From assembly GCF_011742165.1 (NCBI RefSeq), contig NZ_JAAQTO010000002.1:62001-126000 (forward strand): a stretch of 64,000 bases of DNA, given 5' to 3'. The notes under the pieces were generated by a model, which had not been told where the DNA came from, did no database searches, and was given only the letters and a program-made list of their open reading frames with translations. Made by a program: the position numbers and the translations under genes. This DNA comes from Billgrantia bachuensis. GTDB lineage: Bacteria; Pseudomonadota; Gammaproteobacteria; Pseudomonadales; Halomonadaceae. Numbering within the stretch: the stretch's first letter is position 1; the number at the start of each line of letters is the position of its first letter. Shown one piece after another: positions 48,533 to 56,450 of the stretch.

Positions 48533-48565
48533 GTGTGACCCGGTGTCTCAGGAACAGCGTTCATT

Positions 48566-49561
48566 CTACGTGTTGACACAAGTCGGGGCCAGCTCGGGTT
48601 CGGGCAGGTCCTTGAGCTCGCCACGACGGGCGAAGTGACGCTGGGCAAAGGTGACTCGCTCCTTGACGCTCAAGCGGTCGGACTGCTTCTCCACCAGATC
48701 GAGGCGCGAGCGCAGTCCTTCGCCATTGGCCATCTGGATGGCAAGCCCCGGACGGGCGTTGAGCTCGAGCAGCATGGGGCCCCGGTTGCGGTCGATCACC
48801 ATGTCGGTACCCAGGTAGCCAAGCCCGGTCATTTCGTAGCAGCTCGCCGCCAGCTCGAGCAGATTCGTCCAGTCGGGAATGCGCAGGCTGGCCAGCTCGT
48901 GACCGGTATCGGGGTGGTCGCGTCGCGAACGGTCGAACTGGACGCCACGCACCGCAGTTCCCGTGGCAATGTCGAGCCCCACGCCCACTGCGCCCTGGTG
49001 CAGATTGGCCTTGCCGTCGGAGGCAGCAGTCGAGAGGCGCATCATGGCCATCACCGGATAGCCGCGGAAAACGATCACGCGGATATCGGGTACGCCTTCG
49101 TAGGTATACTCGGAGAGCTTCTCGTCGAAGTTGATCAGCGCCTCGATCATCGCCACGTCGGGAGCGCCGCCGAGGGAATATAGCCCCGACAGGATATTGG
49201 AGATGTGGCGATGCAGATCCTCGAGGCTCAGCTTGGCCCCGCTGGGCTTGACGAAACCGTCGTGGTCGACCCGCTCGATGACCAGGATGCCCTTGCCACC
49301 GCTGCCCTTGGCCGGCTTGATGGCAAAGCCGTCGTGCCCCGCGATCATGTTGCCCACCCGCTTGACCTCGAACTGGGTGGTCACGGTGCCGATCAGCGCC
49401 GGGGTGGTGATGCCGTACTGCTCGGCGAGCAGCTTGGTCTTGAGCTTATCATCCACCAACGGATAGAGCCGCCGGCTGTTGTAGCGCCCGATGTAGCGTA
49501 TGTTGCGCCGGTTCATGCCGATGATACCGCGTCGCAGAAGCTGGCTTGGCCTTGCCCACAT
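48566..49561 (-). CDS. RimK-related ATP-grasp ligase (alpha-L-glutamate ligase-like)
   Basis: 331 residues of the ATP-grasp type. The ATP-binding loop FAIKPAKGSGGKGILVI is at about residues 80-96, and metal ligands lie near the C-terminus in LLELNARPGLAIQMANG. Related to RimK, which adds Glu to protein ends. It forms an operon with an inactive transglutaminase (5 bp upstream) and a retropepsin-like protease, a widely conserved trio with a little-known modification role. Confidence 0.85.
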   Translation of the reverse strand: MWARPSQLLRRGIIGMNRRNIRYIGRYNSRRLYPLVDDKLKTKLLAEQYGITTPALIGTVTTQFEVKRVGNMIAGHDGFAIKPAKGSGGKGILVIERVDHDGFVKPSGAKLSLEDLHRHISNILSGLYSLGGAPDVAMIEALINFDEKLSEYTYEGVPDIRVIVFRGYPVMAMMRLSTAASDGKANLHQGAVGVGLDIATGTAVRGVQFDRSRRDHPDTGHELASLRIPDWTNLLELAASCYEMTGLGYLGTDMVIDRNRGPMLLELNARPGLAIQMANGEGLRSRLDLVEKQSDRLSVKERVTFAQRHFARRGELKDLPEPELAPTCVNT

Positions 49562-49566
49562 GGTGT

Positions 49567-51072
49567 TCAGTCCTCGGTGACCGGTTTGAAGCGCCGCAGC
49601 TCGAGCAGGCGGTACCCCGTGTAGTTACCCAACAGCAGGATCAGCGCCATGATGATGAGCTGTACGCCCAGGAAGTTGAAGGTGATGTGGCGTATCCAGG
49701 GATTGTTCATGGCGAGATAGGCCAGTACGGCCGTAATGAGGCTTCCACCACCCTGTATCAAGACCTGCTTGGGTCCCTCTTCCTCCCACAGGATGGACAT
49801 GCGCTCGATGGTCCAGGCCAGAATGATCATCGGGAAGAAGGTGATCGTCAGGCCTGCATTGAGTCCAAAACGATAGGACAATACCGAAAATATCGAAATG
49901 ATGGCGATGACCGTGATGATCACCGCCGAGACTCGAGCTACGAGAAGCAGGTTGAGGTAGGAGAGGTAGTTGCGTATCACCAGGCCTACCGAAACGACCA
50001 GCAGGAAGCCGATCAGTCCGGTTGGAAGGGTCGTCTGGATGAAGGCCAGCGCAATCAGCACGGGCATGAAGGTACCCGAGGTCTTGATCCCGACGAGAAT
50101 GCGCAGGAACACGACCACCAGCGCGCCGATGGGAATCAACAGGATGGTCTGGAACAGCGCCTGCTCCTCGAGCGGCAGGCTGTGTATCGAGAAGTTGAGC
50201 AGGGTATCGTCAGCCAGCTGGCTGCGTACGGCGGCCGCTGCAGGCTGGCTGCGCGACAGCATGGAGAAGGTGACCCGGGAGTTGGTACCACCCTGCACCT
50301 CCAGCACCGCGCGGCCGCCGGCTTCCCATAGCAGGAGGTTGTCCGGCTGACCCTGCTCGGCGGTACGCGGGTCGAACAGCGCCCAGTTCTCTTCGTCCTC
50401 GAACACCATGATCCAGGAGGTCAGCGTTTGTCGCCGGCGGCCATCCTCGAGCAGGAGGCCGCTGACCTCCTGTGCATGCACGCCAGCCTGGTTGAGCAGA
50501 CGCACCAGCAGGGGCGTGCGCTCGAACTGGGTCAGCAGCAAGCGGGCATTCTCGCCTTGGAGTTCATCGCTGAAATCCCGGATCAGCTCCCGCGTAAAGG
50601 TGTAGGGGTCGGCACTGCGCATCCAGGCGCGCTCGATCACCTGAGCCGCCGCCGTGTCGTAGGGACGCTCCCAGCTGACGTCTCGCAGGGGCGGGCGCGC
50701 TATCTGTCGCTTGCGCTGGTCGTCAGTCACCAGCAAGCGCACGGAGTAATAGAGCTGCTGGCTACCCGTGGCACGGCGGGTTGCCCACTGGGCGCGGCGA
50801 CCGCTCTCGTCCTGCAGGAACGACAGGCCGTAGCCCGGTGAGGCCGTGTTCTCGGTCAGAATACGGTAGCCACGCTGATGCGAGGGCAGGGCAAGCTCGA
50901 CGCGGGCGGGGTCGCCCAGGGCGGTGAAATCGACAATGGCTTCGACCTCCCAGACCTGGCGCTGCTCGCCCGGGGTCCACGGCACCTCCATCTGGATGTG
51001 TCGATGCAGGCTCGTGCCGATACCGAGCAGCATCAGCAGACCCACGATAAGATAGAAGGGCAGTCGCGACAT
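49567..51072 (-). CDS. Inactive-transglutaminase / 7TM membrane protein
   Basis: 501 residues. An N-terminal membrane helix, a periplasmic domain of about 220 residues resembling transglutaminases without a recognisable catalytic Cys, and seven C-terminal membrane helices (about residues 250-490). This matches the paired inactive-transglutaminase and 7TM domains encoded with RimK-like ligases. Likely a membrane partner of its neighbours. Confidence 0.82.
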   Translation of the reverse strand: MSRLPFYLIVGLLMLLGIGTSLHRHIQMEVPWTPGEQRQVWEVEAIVDFTALGDPARVELALPSHQRGYRILTENTASPGYGLSFLQDESGRRAQWATRRATGSQQLYYSVRLLVTDDQRKRQIARPPLRDVSWERPYDTAAAQVIERAWMRSADPYTFTRELIRDFSDELQGENARLLLTQFERTPLLVRLLNQAGVHAQEVSGLLLEDGRRRQTLTSWIMVFEDEENWALFDPRTAEQGQPDNLLLWEAGGRAVLEVQGGTNSRVTFSMLSRSQPAAAAVRSQLADDTLLNFSIHSLPLEEQALFQTILLIPIGALVVVFLRILVGIKTSGTFMPVLIALAFIQTTLPTGLIGFLLVVSVGLVIRNYLSYLNLLLVARVSAVIITVIAIISIFSVLSYRFGLNAGLTITFFPMIILAWTIERMSILWEEEGPKQVLIQGGGSLITAVLAYLAMNNPWIRHITFNFLGVQLIIMALILLLGNYTGYRLLELRRFKPVTED

Positions 51073-51108
51073 GTATCATCCTTGCAGGTAGGGTAGTGAG
51101 GCCCGGTA

Positions 51109-51951
51109 TCAGCCTTCTTCTTCGTCCCGGTCGTTGATCTCGTCTTCCGCCGCCTCGGAGGCCGGGCGGCCGCCGGGGAATTCGGGCCTGGGGTGGAGAT
51201 AATCCTCCGCCACGTCAATCAAGGCGATATCCATCAGGAAGCGCCGCCCGAGCAGTACCGGATAGTCGAGATGGGTGCGGTCGTTGAGCGTGAACTCCAC
51301 CGTCTCGCGGATCGGCCCCAGGGTCATCAACAAGCTTACGACCGGGCGCGACTCACTGCCGGCGGCCTGCATTATACGCACCCGACGCTCGATCGGCCGT
51401 TCGATCCATTCGTCGCGCACGTTGTCGACCACGACGTCGTCCTCGTTGAGGCCCAGCTTGAAGCGCACCCAATCCTCGCCGTCACGCTCGAAGCGGGTGA
51501 TATCGGTAGCGGAAAGCGAAGAGGTGTTGGCCCCCGAGTCGACCCGCGCACGCAGGTAGGTGCCGACTTCAGGCAGACCGATCCATTCGGAGCGGCCGAC
51601 CATTTCCTTGGCCGACAGTGTCGCACTCAGCTCGTCGTTGCATTGCGCCTGTACTACCGTGGGTTCTTCGCCACGCTGCTCGAGCCGCTCGATATCGCCA
51701 CGTAAGTGGCGGAGCGTGACCCCGGCATCGCGCAGCTCGGCGAGAAGTTCGGTCTGGCGCTGGTCTGCGGCGCTGGTATCGTGGCGTTCGCAGCGCTGCG
51801 CGATCTGCTCCTCGAGCTGACCGATGCGTGCCTCGAAAGCCGCAGGGCTGAGCGTGGGCTCGGGCTCAGAGTCTGGGTTGAGGGCGCATCCGCTGATCAG
51901 TAATGAACACAGCAACCAGGGTATGGGTGCGGATAGCGTTCTCGGTCGCAT
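51109..51951 (-). CDS. Retropepsin-like ATP-dependent zinc protease-family lipoprotein
   Basis: 280 residues. The lipobox LLISGC gives Cys as first residue of the mature lipoprotein. A short coiled-coil (about residues 35-95) precedes a domain with RVDSGANTSSLSA, whose Asp matches the retropepsin-like active site, and PVLLGRRFLMDIALIDV. First gene of the operon with the transglutaminase-like and RimK-like genes. Its upstream region now ends at the dif/prophage junction. Confidence 0.82.
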   Translation of the reverse strand: MRPRTLSAPIPWLLCSLLISGCALNPDSEPEPTLSPAAFEARIGQLEEQIAQRCERHDTSAADQRQTELLAELRDAGVTLRHLRGDIERLEQRGEEPTVVQAQCNDELSATLSAKEMVGRSEWIGLPEVGTYLRARVDSGANTSSLSATDITRFERDGEDWVRFKLGLNEDDVVVDNVRDEWIERPIERRVRIMQAAGSESRPVVSLLMTLGPIRETVEFTLNDRTHLDYPVLLGRRFLMDIALIDVAEDYLHPRPEFPGGRPASEAAEDEINDRDEEEG

Positions 51952-52102
51952 GGGAATCGACAGCCTCCGGTCGGGCGGGCTACGGGTCAGGCGTAGCGGC
52001 AGTGGGCTTGGCTTGAAGGGCGCACGTTTCGTCGCGGCGAAACATGACGGAGGATGATAAGGATTTCGAGGTGGCGTTGTCCAACGCCGTGATAGCAGCA
52101 TG

Positions 52103-52130
52103 ATTTAACATAATATACATTATGCGAACC
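52103..52130 (-). other. dif: Chromosomal dif site, also left attachment site of the prophage
   Basis: On the minus strand: XerC arm GGTTCGCATAA (52130-52120), centre TGTATA (52119-52114), XerD arm TTATGTTAAAT (52113-52103). E. coli dif, from memory, differs only at one base of the XerC arm (G for T). XerC/XerD resolve chromosome dimers here under FtsK control. The XerD arm comes from the host; the XerC arm and centre are shared with the right copy. Confidence 0.93.
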
Positions 52131-52285
52131 CGCTTTTGTCTAATGTCTCCTGATTTCTTCCTATTGATTGTCACACTTTTGCCTCATTCGATTGCACTCG
52201 GTTTCACCCCCGTTACCTTGCGCGGCCCGCTATCGGCCTTTGCCGTCGCGGACTTGACGATAATTCACGCAAGGGAACTTAAACG

Positions 52286-52618
52286 ATGAAAAGAATTCAG
52301 GAACCGATTGCCCTCTATGTTGCCGGGCAGTGGCTCTACGTCACCCAGGAAACGGCGGTACGCATCCTCGGCGTGCATCCCAAGACGGCCCAGCGCTGGG
52401 CCAGCGGCGCCCAGCGTATCAGCCCGGAGCGCGCCTTGCTGCTGGCGATCCTCAGCGGGCAGCTACTGCCGTTCCACGGATGGGAGGGATTCGAGTTTCG
52501 CCTACGCCAAGGGCCGCCCCCTGCGAGGCGGCCCTTTGCCGTGATGGTGTCGCCCGACGGCCGTGAGTGGCTACCGGATGACTTCGCGGTGTGGCATCGC
52601 GTGAGCGGCAGCCGCTAA
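52286..52618 (+). CDS. HTH/DUF3653-like protein; candidate XafT-type Xer activation factor
   Basis: 110 residues. An HTH (TAVRILGVHPKTAQRWASG, about 24-42) is followed by ISPERALLLAILSGQLLP and a tail WEGFEFRL ... VSPDGREWLPDDF, the W-x-G-F and P-D-G pattern of DUF3653 proteins of dif-integrating filamentous phages. In TLCphi a protein I recall as belonging to this group, XafT, activates XerD. AAGGGAA lies 9 bp before the ATG. It is alone on the plus strand, 155 bp from the att site, and overlaps the next gene by 4 bp. Confidence 0.65.
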   Translation: MKRIQEPIALYVAGQWLYVTQETAVRILGVHPKTAQRWASGAQRISPERALLLAILSGQLLPFHGWEGFEFRLRQGPPPARRPFAVMVSPDGREWLPDDFAVWHRVSGSR

Positions 52619-52755
52619 CGGCTCTCGCGTTCCAGCTCGCGGGCGATTTCCAGACGGTTCACGCGGCTCGAAAGCCGCATCAGGTACAACCCCATCATCA
52701 GCAGCCCGAAGTTACCGCCCGCGTTGATTGCTTCAATCAGCGTGGCATCGATCAC
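52615..52755 (-). CDS. Prophage small protein, one membrane helix
   Basis: 46 residues from a GTG that overlaps the stop of the preceding gene (GTGA junction). A short hydrophobic stretch (about residues 11-27, NAGGNFGLLMMGLYLM) is followed by a charged tail RLEIARELERESR. Size and helix-plus-charged-tail layout fit small PM2-type membrane proteins or a holin-like lysis accessory. No homologue recognised. Confidence 0.6.
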   Translation of the reverse strand: MIDATLIEAINAGGNFGLLMMGLYLMRLSSRVNRLEIARELERESR

Positions 52756-52877
52756 AGCCCGAAGCCCCCCAGCAGCTCGACCAGCAGCTCCGGTGGTAGG
52801 AAGGTGCCGGTAAACCAGCCCAGCACGCCAACCATGCCCAACGCAGCGCCTCGCTTTTGATTCGGTGTCAGTTTCAT
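52752..52877 (-). CDS. Prophage 41-residue hydrophobic protein
   Basis: MKLTPNQKRGAALGMVGVLG continues into a hydrophobic stretch and ends in LLVELLGGFGL. One or two membrane-inserting segments. AAGGGGGT precedes the ATG. Last-but-one gene of the minus-strand block; a lysis (holin-like) or internal-membrane role is possible. Confidence 0.6.
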   Translation of the reverse strand: MKLTPNQKRGAALGMVGVLGWFTGTFLPPELLVELLGGFGL

Positions 52878-52889
52878 GCCCTTACCCCC

Positions 52890-53141
52890 TTACAGTGTGC
52901 CGTAGGCGCCCAGCTCGAAGCGCCGTTGTAGATCCGCTGCGGCATCGCCGCTATAGCGCCAATCGCCCCAGCTCTCGCCGAAATTCCAGCTCTCCCAGAT
53001 CGGCGGCCGCACCGGCTGCCCAATGTAGCTGCGCAGCTCCGGGCTCATTCCCTGGAACAGGCGGTTTTGCCGGTACTGCCAGTACAGATAGCCCGCCGCG
53101 CCCAGGACCAGCACCGTGGTCAGGTTGACGTTCAGGCGCAT
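52890..53141 (-). CDS. Prophage membrane-anchored small protein
   Basis: 83 residues. An N-terminal membrane helix (about residues 7-22) is followed by a Trp-rich soluble part (PPIWESWNFGESWGDWRY). It starts 2 bp after the next upstream gene ends. No family recognised; it could be a virion membrane protein. Confidence 0.65.
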   Translation of the reverse strand: MRLNVNLTTVLVLGAAGYLYWQYRQNRLFQGMSPELRSYIGQPVRPPIWESWNFGESWGDWRYSGDAAADLQRRFELGAYGTL

Positions 53142-53143
53142 GG

Positions 53144-53422
53144 CTACAGGCTCCCCAGGCTTCCGCCGTTCCAGCCAAGGCGCTCGTTCAGGCTCTCGGC
53201 CACGGCGGACGTCTGCGCGGCGCGGCTGGCGGCCTCGGGCTCATAGCCCTGGCTCAGAAAGTCTTGGTAGAACCATTTCGTCTGCTCAGACAGGCCCGAC
53301 TTGCCCCACAGGCTCACGGCCCACAGGTCGGGATTCATGCGCGGCAGCTCGGCCTTGGGCCGGGTCAGCACGTAGGCGCCCAGGCCCACGGCGGCGGCGA
53401 TAAGCATCGTTTTGGTTTTCAT
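53144..53422 (-). CDS. Prophage membrane-anchored small protein
   Basis: 92 residues with an N-terminal helix (MLIAAAVGLGAYVLT) and a soluble tail rich in Ser, Ala and Trp. Overlaps the upstream hydrolase gene by 4 bp (ATGA). No family recognised. Confidence 0.65.
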   Translation of the reverse strand: MKTKTMLIAAAVGLGAYVLTRPKAELPRMNPDLWAVSLWGKSGLSEQTKWFYQDFLSQGYEPEAASRAAQTSAVAESLNERLGWNGGSLGSL

Positions 53423-54027
53423 GCCATGGACACTCCACGGTTGATGGTGGCCATGCTGTAGGGCTGCTGGCCGTTCTCGTAGCTGATGATTGCCTCGACC
53501 AGCTCAGGCATTCGGGCCTGGACGTCGATGCGATCGGTTGCCCGCACGCCCAGGCGATCCGCCACGAACCCGGCGTAGGCCGCTGAATTGTTCTCATGGC
53601 TCGGCGCCCAGCGCTGGATAATGCCGCCGATGTAGTCCAAGCCGTGCTTGGTCTGGTAGGTGGTCAGCACGCGGGCCAGGGCGCGAATGCCGTATTCCGG
53701 CGACTTGAAGCGCATGAATCGACCGTCTGACGGCGGATTGTCGAGCCCCTGCCAGCGCGTGCCGGTGTACTCGATATTGCCCGGATTGTTGTTCCTGATG
53801 CCTCGCGGCTGGCTCATGTCGCCCCCTAGTGTTTGCTCGATGCTGCTGAGGCCGGGCCACTCCCAGGAACTGCCGAACTCAGGCAGGGCCAGCCAACTGG
53901 AAAAATCGGTGTCGAGCGGTATCCAGGGCGAGGCCTGGCGCTCGGTGCCGCCCTGCTGGGCGCCCTGGCGGGTCAGGTAGACGCCCGCCCCGGCAATCAG
54001 GGCCAGCCCCAGGACGGCGCGAATCAT
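53419..54027 (-). CDS. Virion-type peptidoglycan hydrolase, membrane-anchored
   Basis: 202 residues. An N-terminal membrane helix (residues 3-18) anchors a domain with the signature RGIRNNNPGNIEYTGTRWQG (about 74-93) and FKSPEYGIRALARVL, followed by IIQRWAPSHENNSAAYAGFV. This pattern is common in phage structural peptidoglycan-degrading proteins. It would open the cell wall during genome entry, as P7-like enzymes do in other membrane-containing phages. Confidence 0.75.
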   Translation of the reverse strand: MIRAVLGLALIAGAGVYLTRQGAQQGGTERQASPWIPLDTDFSSWLALPEFGSSWEWPGLSSIEQTLGGDMSQPRGIRNNNPGNIEYTGTRWQGLDNPPSDGRFMRFKSPEYGIRALARVLTTYQTKHGLDYIGGIIQRWAPSHENNSAAYAGFVADRLGVRATDRIDVQARMPELVEAIISYENGQQPYSMATINRGVSMA

Positions 54028-54293
54028 GCCGTTGGCTCCACGGCAGCCGCCAGCGCGGCCTCGTGCTGCTGGTCGGCGTCGGCAAAGGCGGCGTCGATCC
54101 GGGCGCCCAGGTCGGCGGGAATGTCGGTCACGCGCCCGGTGAACGGTTCGCGCTCGATCCAGCGGGCGCCGTTGTGCTCGCCGACAAAGACCACGCCCTC
54201 ATCGGCGAGCGCGGCGGTGTCTACGGTGTAGTGCGTGCCCAGGGCGACAAATACCAGCCCCTCGGCGGTGATGATCTGGCGTGCAGGTGTCAT
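54024..54293 (-). CDS. Prophage protein of unknown function, downstream of the fibre gene
   Basis: 89 residues, soluble, acidic C-terminus rich in Ala. It lies 10 bp after the fibre-type gene and overlaps the hydrolase gene by 4 bp. Position suggests a fibre-associated or assembly protein, but nothing in its sequence proves this. Confidence 0.6.
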   Translation of the reverse strand: MTPARQIITAEGLVFVALGTHYTVDTAALADEGVVFVGEHNGARWIEREPFTGRVTDIPADLGARIDAAFADADQQHEAALAAAVEPTA

Positions 54294-54303
54294 GGTTGGC
54301 CCC

Positions 54304-54891
54304 TTATGTCTTGATGCAGTAGAGCAACGCGACGTTTCGCGGTCGCGTCTCGGCGCCGCCTCTGTTGCCCACGCTGACGGTGTGGCTGTGGCTGCCGTTG
54401 CTGTTGATGCTCAGGCTATGGTTATGGTTTCCGGCGTAGTGGGTATACGCATCGACACCCGAATCTCCACCCCAAACCGAAAAGTTATTACTTGTTCCTT
54501 CGCCTGTTTTCTTGTTCACGGCATGGCGGTGGTTACCGTCGGTCCCGATGCTGCCACTGTGCCCATGGCTGCCGGTGCTGTTGGTGCTCGCGGCGTGGTC
54601 GTGACTCTTAAATGCATCGCCTTGGGCCGTGCCCAGGCCGCGCCCGGTGTCGACGCCCCGGCCATCGTCCAGGCCGCGCACGAACTCGCCGCGCAGGTCG
54701 GGCAGGTTGAAGGTGGTGGCCCCATCCCCAGCGCCGTAGGTGGTGCCGATGGCCGCGAACAGGCGCGGGAACTCGGCGCGCGATACGGCGGCGCCGTTGG
54801 CCTTGAGCCAGCCGCGCGGCGGCGCGGCGCTAGCGAAGGTTTGGACGCTGCCCGGCTCGGCACCAGACGCGGCGGCGATCAGGCGAGCCAT
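54304..54891 (-). CDS. Tail-collar-type fibre protein; likely receptor-binding spike
   Basis: 195 residues. The phage tail-collar domain is plain: GWLKANGAAVSRAEFPRLFA, then YGAGDGATTFNLPDLRGEFV. The C-terminal half has five HxH motifs (SHDHA, SHGHS, NHRHA, NHNHS, SHSHT) in Gly/Ser/Asn-rich DNA; such motifs bind iron in the T4 gp37 fibre tip. It starts one base from the end of the putative vertex protein gene, so the pair may make a vertex spike. Confidence 0.85.
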   Translation of the reverse strand: MARLIAAASGAEPGSVQTFASAAPPRGWLKANGAAVSRAEFPRLFAAIGTTYGAGDGATTFNLPDLRGEFVRGLDDGRGVDTGRGLGTAQGDAFKSHDHAASTNSTGSHGHSGSIGTDGNHRHAVNKKTGEGTSNNFSVWGGDSGVDAYTHYAGNHNHSLSINSNGSHSHTVSVGNRGGAETRPRNVALLYCIKT

Positions 54892-55418
54892 CAGACCACC
54901 TCCGCGACGTGCAACACATCCCCGGCATCACCCCCGACTGCGACCTCTCCGGCCACGTCCAGCTCGAAGGTGTCGCCGGGCTCGATGGGCAGCCCGGCGA
55001 TGGTGACGGCAGCGGCGTTGTTGAGACTGGCGCGCATGACCAACTGACGGCGGTCAGGGTTCGCGGGAATCGTGCCGCCCCCGGCGACGTCGCCGACCGC
55101 CTGAATCGTGGCGGCGGCCTTGAGGCTGACATTGCCGGTAGTGCGCCCGCTCTCGAACTCCCCGCTCCCCACGATCATGCGAACCCGTAGGGTCACGCCC
55201 GCATCGTTGCGCACGCGCAGCGACTCGAACTCACGGACGCGGGCGCCCTCGCCCTCCTGCACGTCGAAGGCATCGCCCTTCGATGTGCTGATGTTGACCT
55301 TGCCGCCGCTGGCATCCAGCACGCGGAAATAGTCGCCGATGCACTGGACCAGCACCTGCGCGCCCGGCTCGACGTTCAGGACGTAATCGCGCAGCGCGCC
55401 CCGCTGAACTTGGCTCAT
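54891..55418 (-). CDS. Putative vertex/penton protein
   Basis: 175 residues without membrane helices, mostly beta-strand-like and rich in Val and Gly. It lies between the internal-membrane-type genes and the fibre gene, where PM2-like elements put the spike protein. Inference only: it could be the penton base onto which the collar-type protein is attached. Overlaps its upstream neighbour by 4 bp. Confidence 0.55.
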   Translation of the reverse strand: MSQVQRGALRDYVLNVEPGAQVLVQCIGDYFRVLDASGGKVNISTSKGDAFDVQEGEGARVREFESLRVRNDAGVTLRVRMIVGSGEFESGRTTGNVSLKAAATIQAVGDVAGGGTIPANPDRRQLVMRASLNNAAAVTIAGLPIEPGDTFELDVAGEVAVGGDAGDVLHVAEVV

Positions 55419-55894
55419 GCCTTAAAACTCCCCTTCGATGCCCAGGCGATGCCGACCAGCGCCACAGCGACGGCAGCGGCGACGTACTGCAAGGTTCGCA
55501 GCTGCTCACCCTCGCTGCCGATCTGCTCGCGCTCGGTGAAATTGGCGACAAAATCCATGGCCGACATGCTGCTCTTCTCGCTGAATTGCAGCGCGGCCCG
55601 GCTCACAGCCTCGTTTCGCTTGAGGGCTTCCTTGCTCACGCCCTCCATGCCGTCGAGACTGTCGCGGTTGATCTTCTCGGTTGTCGAAAGCGCGGCTTCT
55701 ACCTGACGGCGACCGGCCTCGCTCAAATCCTCGACGCCAGCGGCGAGCGCCTTGGCGATGTTGTCCAAGGTGATGGCATCAGCCCGGTAAATCGTGGTGC
55801 TGTTGCGGTCGCCGATAACGTTGGCTTCGCCCTGCTGGCTAATATTGTTCGTTTCGTAGCTGCGGCTTGTTTTGCTGCTCGACTTGTTACTCAT
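55415..55894 (-). CDS. Prophage helical protein with C-terminal membrane helix
   Basis: 159 residues. A Ser/Asn-rich N-terminus, a long amphipathic helical middle (LDNIAKALAAGVEDLSEAGR and onward) and one C-terminal membrane helix (about residues 138-153). Such tail-anchored proteins fit the internal lipid membrane of PM2-type virions. No family recognised. Confidence 0.65.
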   Translation of the reverse strand: MSNKSSSKTSRSYETNNISQQGEANVIGDRNSTTIYRADAITLDNIAKALAAGVEDLSEAGRRQVEAALSTTEKINRDSLDGMEGVSKEALKRNEAVSRAALQFSEKSSMSAMDFVANFTEREQIGSEGEQLRTLQYVAAAVAVALVGIAWASKGSFKA

Positions 55895-56231
55895 GGAGAT
55901 ACACCCTCTCGACCTCGCGAAAGCCCAGCCCCTCTAACCAACGCGCGATGCCGTTCTGGCTGGTGTGCGCTCGCACTCGCCAGCCTCTCGCCTTGGCTGC
56001 GGCGACTACCTTCCCGACCTTCTCGCGGTAGCCACGCCCCGCACAGGCGACCAGTACCAGCTCGCGTTGCCCGGTCGGTGTGACCTCAAGGCGAACCACG
56101 CCCCTACTGCCGTCGGCAAAGCGCAGCACGCGGGCGCGGCCCGCTGCCACGTCTGCCTCTATGTCAGCGGCATCGCGATCCATGGCAGGCGCCAAGATTG
56201 CGCGATCTTCGGCGGTCATAGCTTGCGCCAT
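55887..56231 (-). CDS. GNAT-fold-like prophage protein
   Basis: 114 residues. The pattern RELVLVACAGRGYREKVGKV, then HTSQNGIARWLEGLGFREVE and the end RVYLHE resembles the second half of GNAT acetyltransferases and phage proteins of the Gp13/internal-virion acyltransferase type. Overlaps both neighbours (8 and 16 bp). Catalytic activity is not assured. Confidence 0.55.
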   Translation of the reverse strand: MAQAMTAEDRAILAPAMDRDAADIEADVAAGRARVLRFADGSRGVVRLEVTPTGQRELVLVACAGRGYREKVGKVVAAAKARGWRVRAHTSQNGIARWLEGLGFREVERVYLHE

Positions 56232-56440
56232 ATCGCCAGCGCCCCCAGCGCCACTGCACCGATAACGGCCAGCTCGCCCCAGGCCCAGCCCTCGACCTTG
56301 CGGACGCGCGAACCGGTGCCGTAGTAGTCGCCGACCGTCATTGTTCCCACGTCTCGGGTACCGCCGTAGTCCGCCGCCTGACTCGGCCCCGCCGTCGGCG
56401 AAAAGTTAAACGGCGGTATCGGTGGTGTCGGTGCTGCCAT
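56216..56440 (-). CDS. Prophage tail-anchored small membrane protein
   Basis: 74 residues. A Pro/Gly/Thr-rich N-terminal part ends in one C-terminal membrane helix (about residues 55-71, ELAVIGAVALGALAIW). Likely virion membrane component. Overlaps the downstream gene by 16 bp. Confidence 0.65.
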   Translation of the reverse strand: MAAPTPPIPPFNFSPTAGPSQAADYGGTRDVGTMTVGDYYGTGSRVRKVEGWAWGELAVIGAVALGALAIWRKL

Positions 56441-56450
56441 GGCGGCCCCC

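Noticed and set aside
53419..54027. Lysozyme-like endolysin in a lysis cassette
   Set aside because: It has a membrane anchor and sits within virion genes; the RNNNPGN pattern is structural-type. A lysis role is possible but not the best reading.
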